The translations under genes and the position numbers were made by a program. Below, in pieces: positions 6,192 to 6,545 of a stretch of DNA of 6,545 nt (position 1 is the first letter of the stretch; each line of letters opens with the position of its first letter). The notes under the pieces are model-generated. The model did no database searches and was not told the origin of the DNA. It was given only the letters and a program-made list of their open reading frames with translations. This DNA comes from Spirochaetota bacterium. Lineage in GTDB: Bacteria; Spirochaetota; Spirochaetia; Treponematales; Breznakiellaceae. Location: NCBI GenBank assembly GCA_023398155.1, contig JAEWSV010000166.1:1-6545 (forward strand). Reading direction: 5' to 3'.

Positions 6192-6545
6192 TTACTTCAC
6201 CACGATGGAAGCCAAGGCCGGATTCTTGGCGATGTCCGCCGCGAGCCCCTCGGCGCGGGCCTTGTTCACGTAGTCCTTCGATTGGAAGGAGTAGGTGAAC
6301 TTGGTATGGAGGTCGTAGGTGCCTTCCATGAGGGCGTAGGCGTCCTCGGTCATGACGAGTTCCTCGTCGGTAGGAATGATGAAGATCGGTATCTTGGAAT
6401 CCGCGGCGGCGATGTTCGTCTCGGCGTTGCGCGTCTTGGCGGCCGTGTTCTTGGCGGGATCGAAGACGATGCCGAGACCTTCCAGGCCGGTGAGGATCTT
6501 CTTCCGGATGAAGGGGGCCATCTCGCCGACGCCGGCGGTGAAGAC
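6192..6545 (-). CDS. ackA: Acetate kinase, C-terminal 117 residues (5' end beyond the right edge)
   Basis: The open frame runs in from the right edge and begins VFTAGVGEMAPFIR, matching the acetate kinase segment VFTxGIGEN near the nucleotide site. Further on, IIPTDEELVMTEDA corresponds to the conserved IPTNEELVIAxDA near the C-terminus. The enzyme interconverts acetyl phosphate plus ADP with acetate plus ATP in the cytoplasm. The usual Asn after GE is Met here. E. coli AckA ends soon after this block, whereas this protein continues about 45 residues in a charged tail to VVK. The methionine at 6521 is internal, so the reading frame is extended to the window edge. It is followed 6 bp later by the PfkB-family kinase. 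Confidence 0.93.
   Translation of the reverse strand, partial: VFTAGVGEMAPFIRKKILTGLEGLGIVFDPAKNTAAKTRNAETNIAAADSKIPIFIIPTDEELVMTEDAYALMEGTYDLHTKFTYSFQSKDYVNKARAEGLAADIAKNPALASIVVK

Overview
The window is GC-rich, tightly packed bacterial chromosome, almost entirely coding. Six protein genes are supported: four complete and two cut by the window edges. Nothing marks a phage, plasmid, IS element, CRISPR array, tRNA or rRNA. The organism cannot be fixed from the sequence. An acetate kinase with a long C-terminal tail, a soluble PAS hybrid kinase and an unusual two-receiver protein remind me of free-living or host-associated Spirochaetales (Treponema/Spirochaeta-like), but this is a low-confidence impression.

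Left part (1-4260, minus strand): a three-gene signalling operon, read right to left. The first gene is a 423-aa protein with two receiver domains around a STAS-like middle domain. After a 6-bp gap comes an 870-aa soluble hybrid histidine kinase (PAS-HisKA-HATPase-REC-REC-Hpt). After 7 bp comes a PHP-family phosphoesterase resembling histidinol-phosphatase, which runs off the left edge. The first two proteins together carry every part of a multistep His-Asp-His-Asp phosphorelay. Neither has a DNA-binding or cyclic-di-GMP output domain, so output probably runs through protein-protein contacts, perhaps the STAS-like domain.

Middle (4261-4541): a 281-bp divergent intergenic region unlike its surroundings. 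Next to the signalling operon it has a short AT-rich patch with promoter-like hexamers on both strands. It then holds a 17-bp imperfect hairpin, a very G-rich segment with a run of ten G and quadruplex potential, and a perfect 33-bp direct repeat (two copies, 54-bp period). It ends in a consensus Shine-Dalgarno for the next gene. This is the most unusual non-coding sequence here.

Right part: a DJ-1/YajL-family gene (4542-5117, plus) converges on a two-gene minus-strand unit: the 3' end of acetate kinase (ackA, entering from the right edge) followed 6 bp later by a PfkB/ribokinase-family sugar or nucleoside kinase. Only 18 bp separate the convergent stop codons, and I see no clear intrinsic terminator there. 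AckA points to ATP formation from acetyl phosphate, as in a fermentative metabolism. The DJ-1 homologue may have a protein-quality or stress role.
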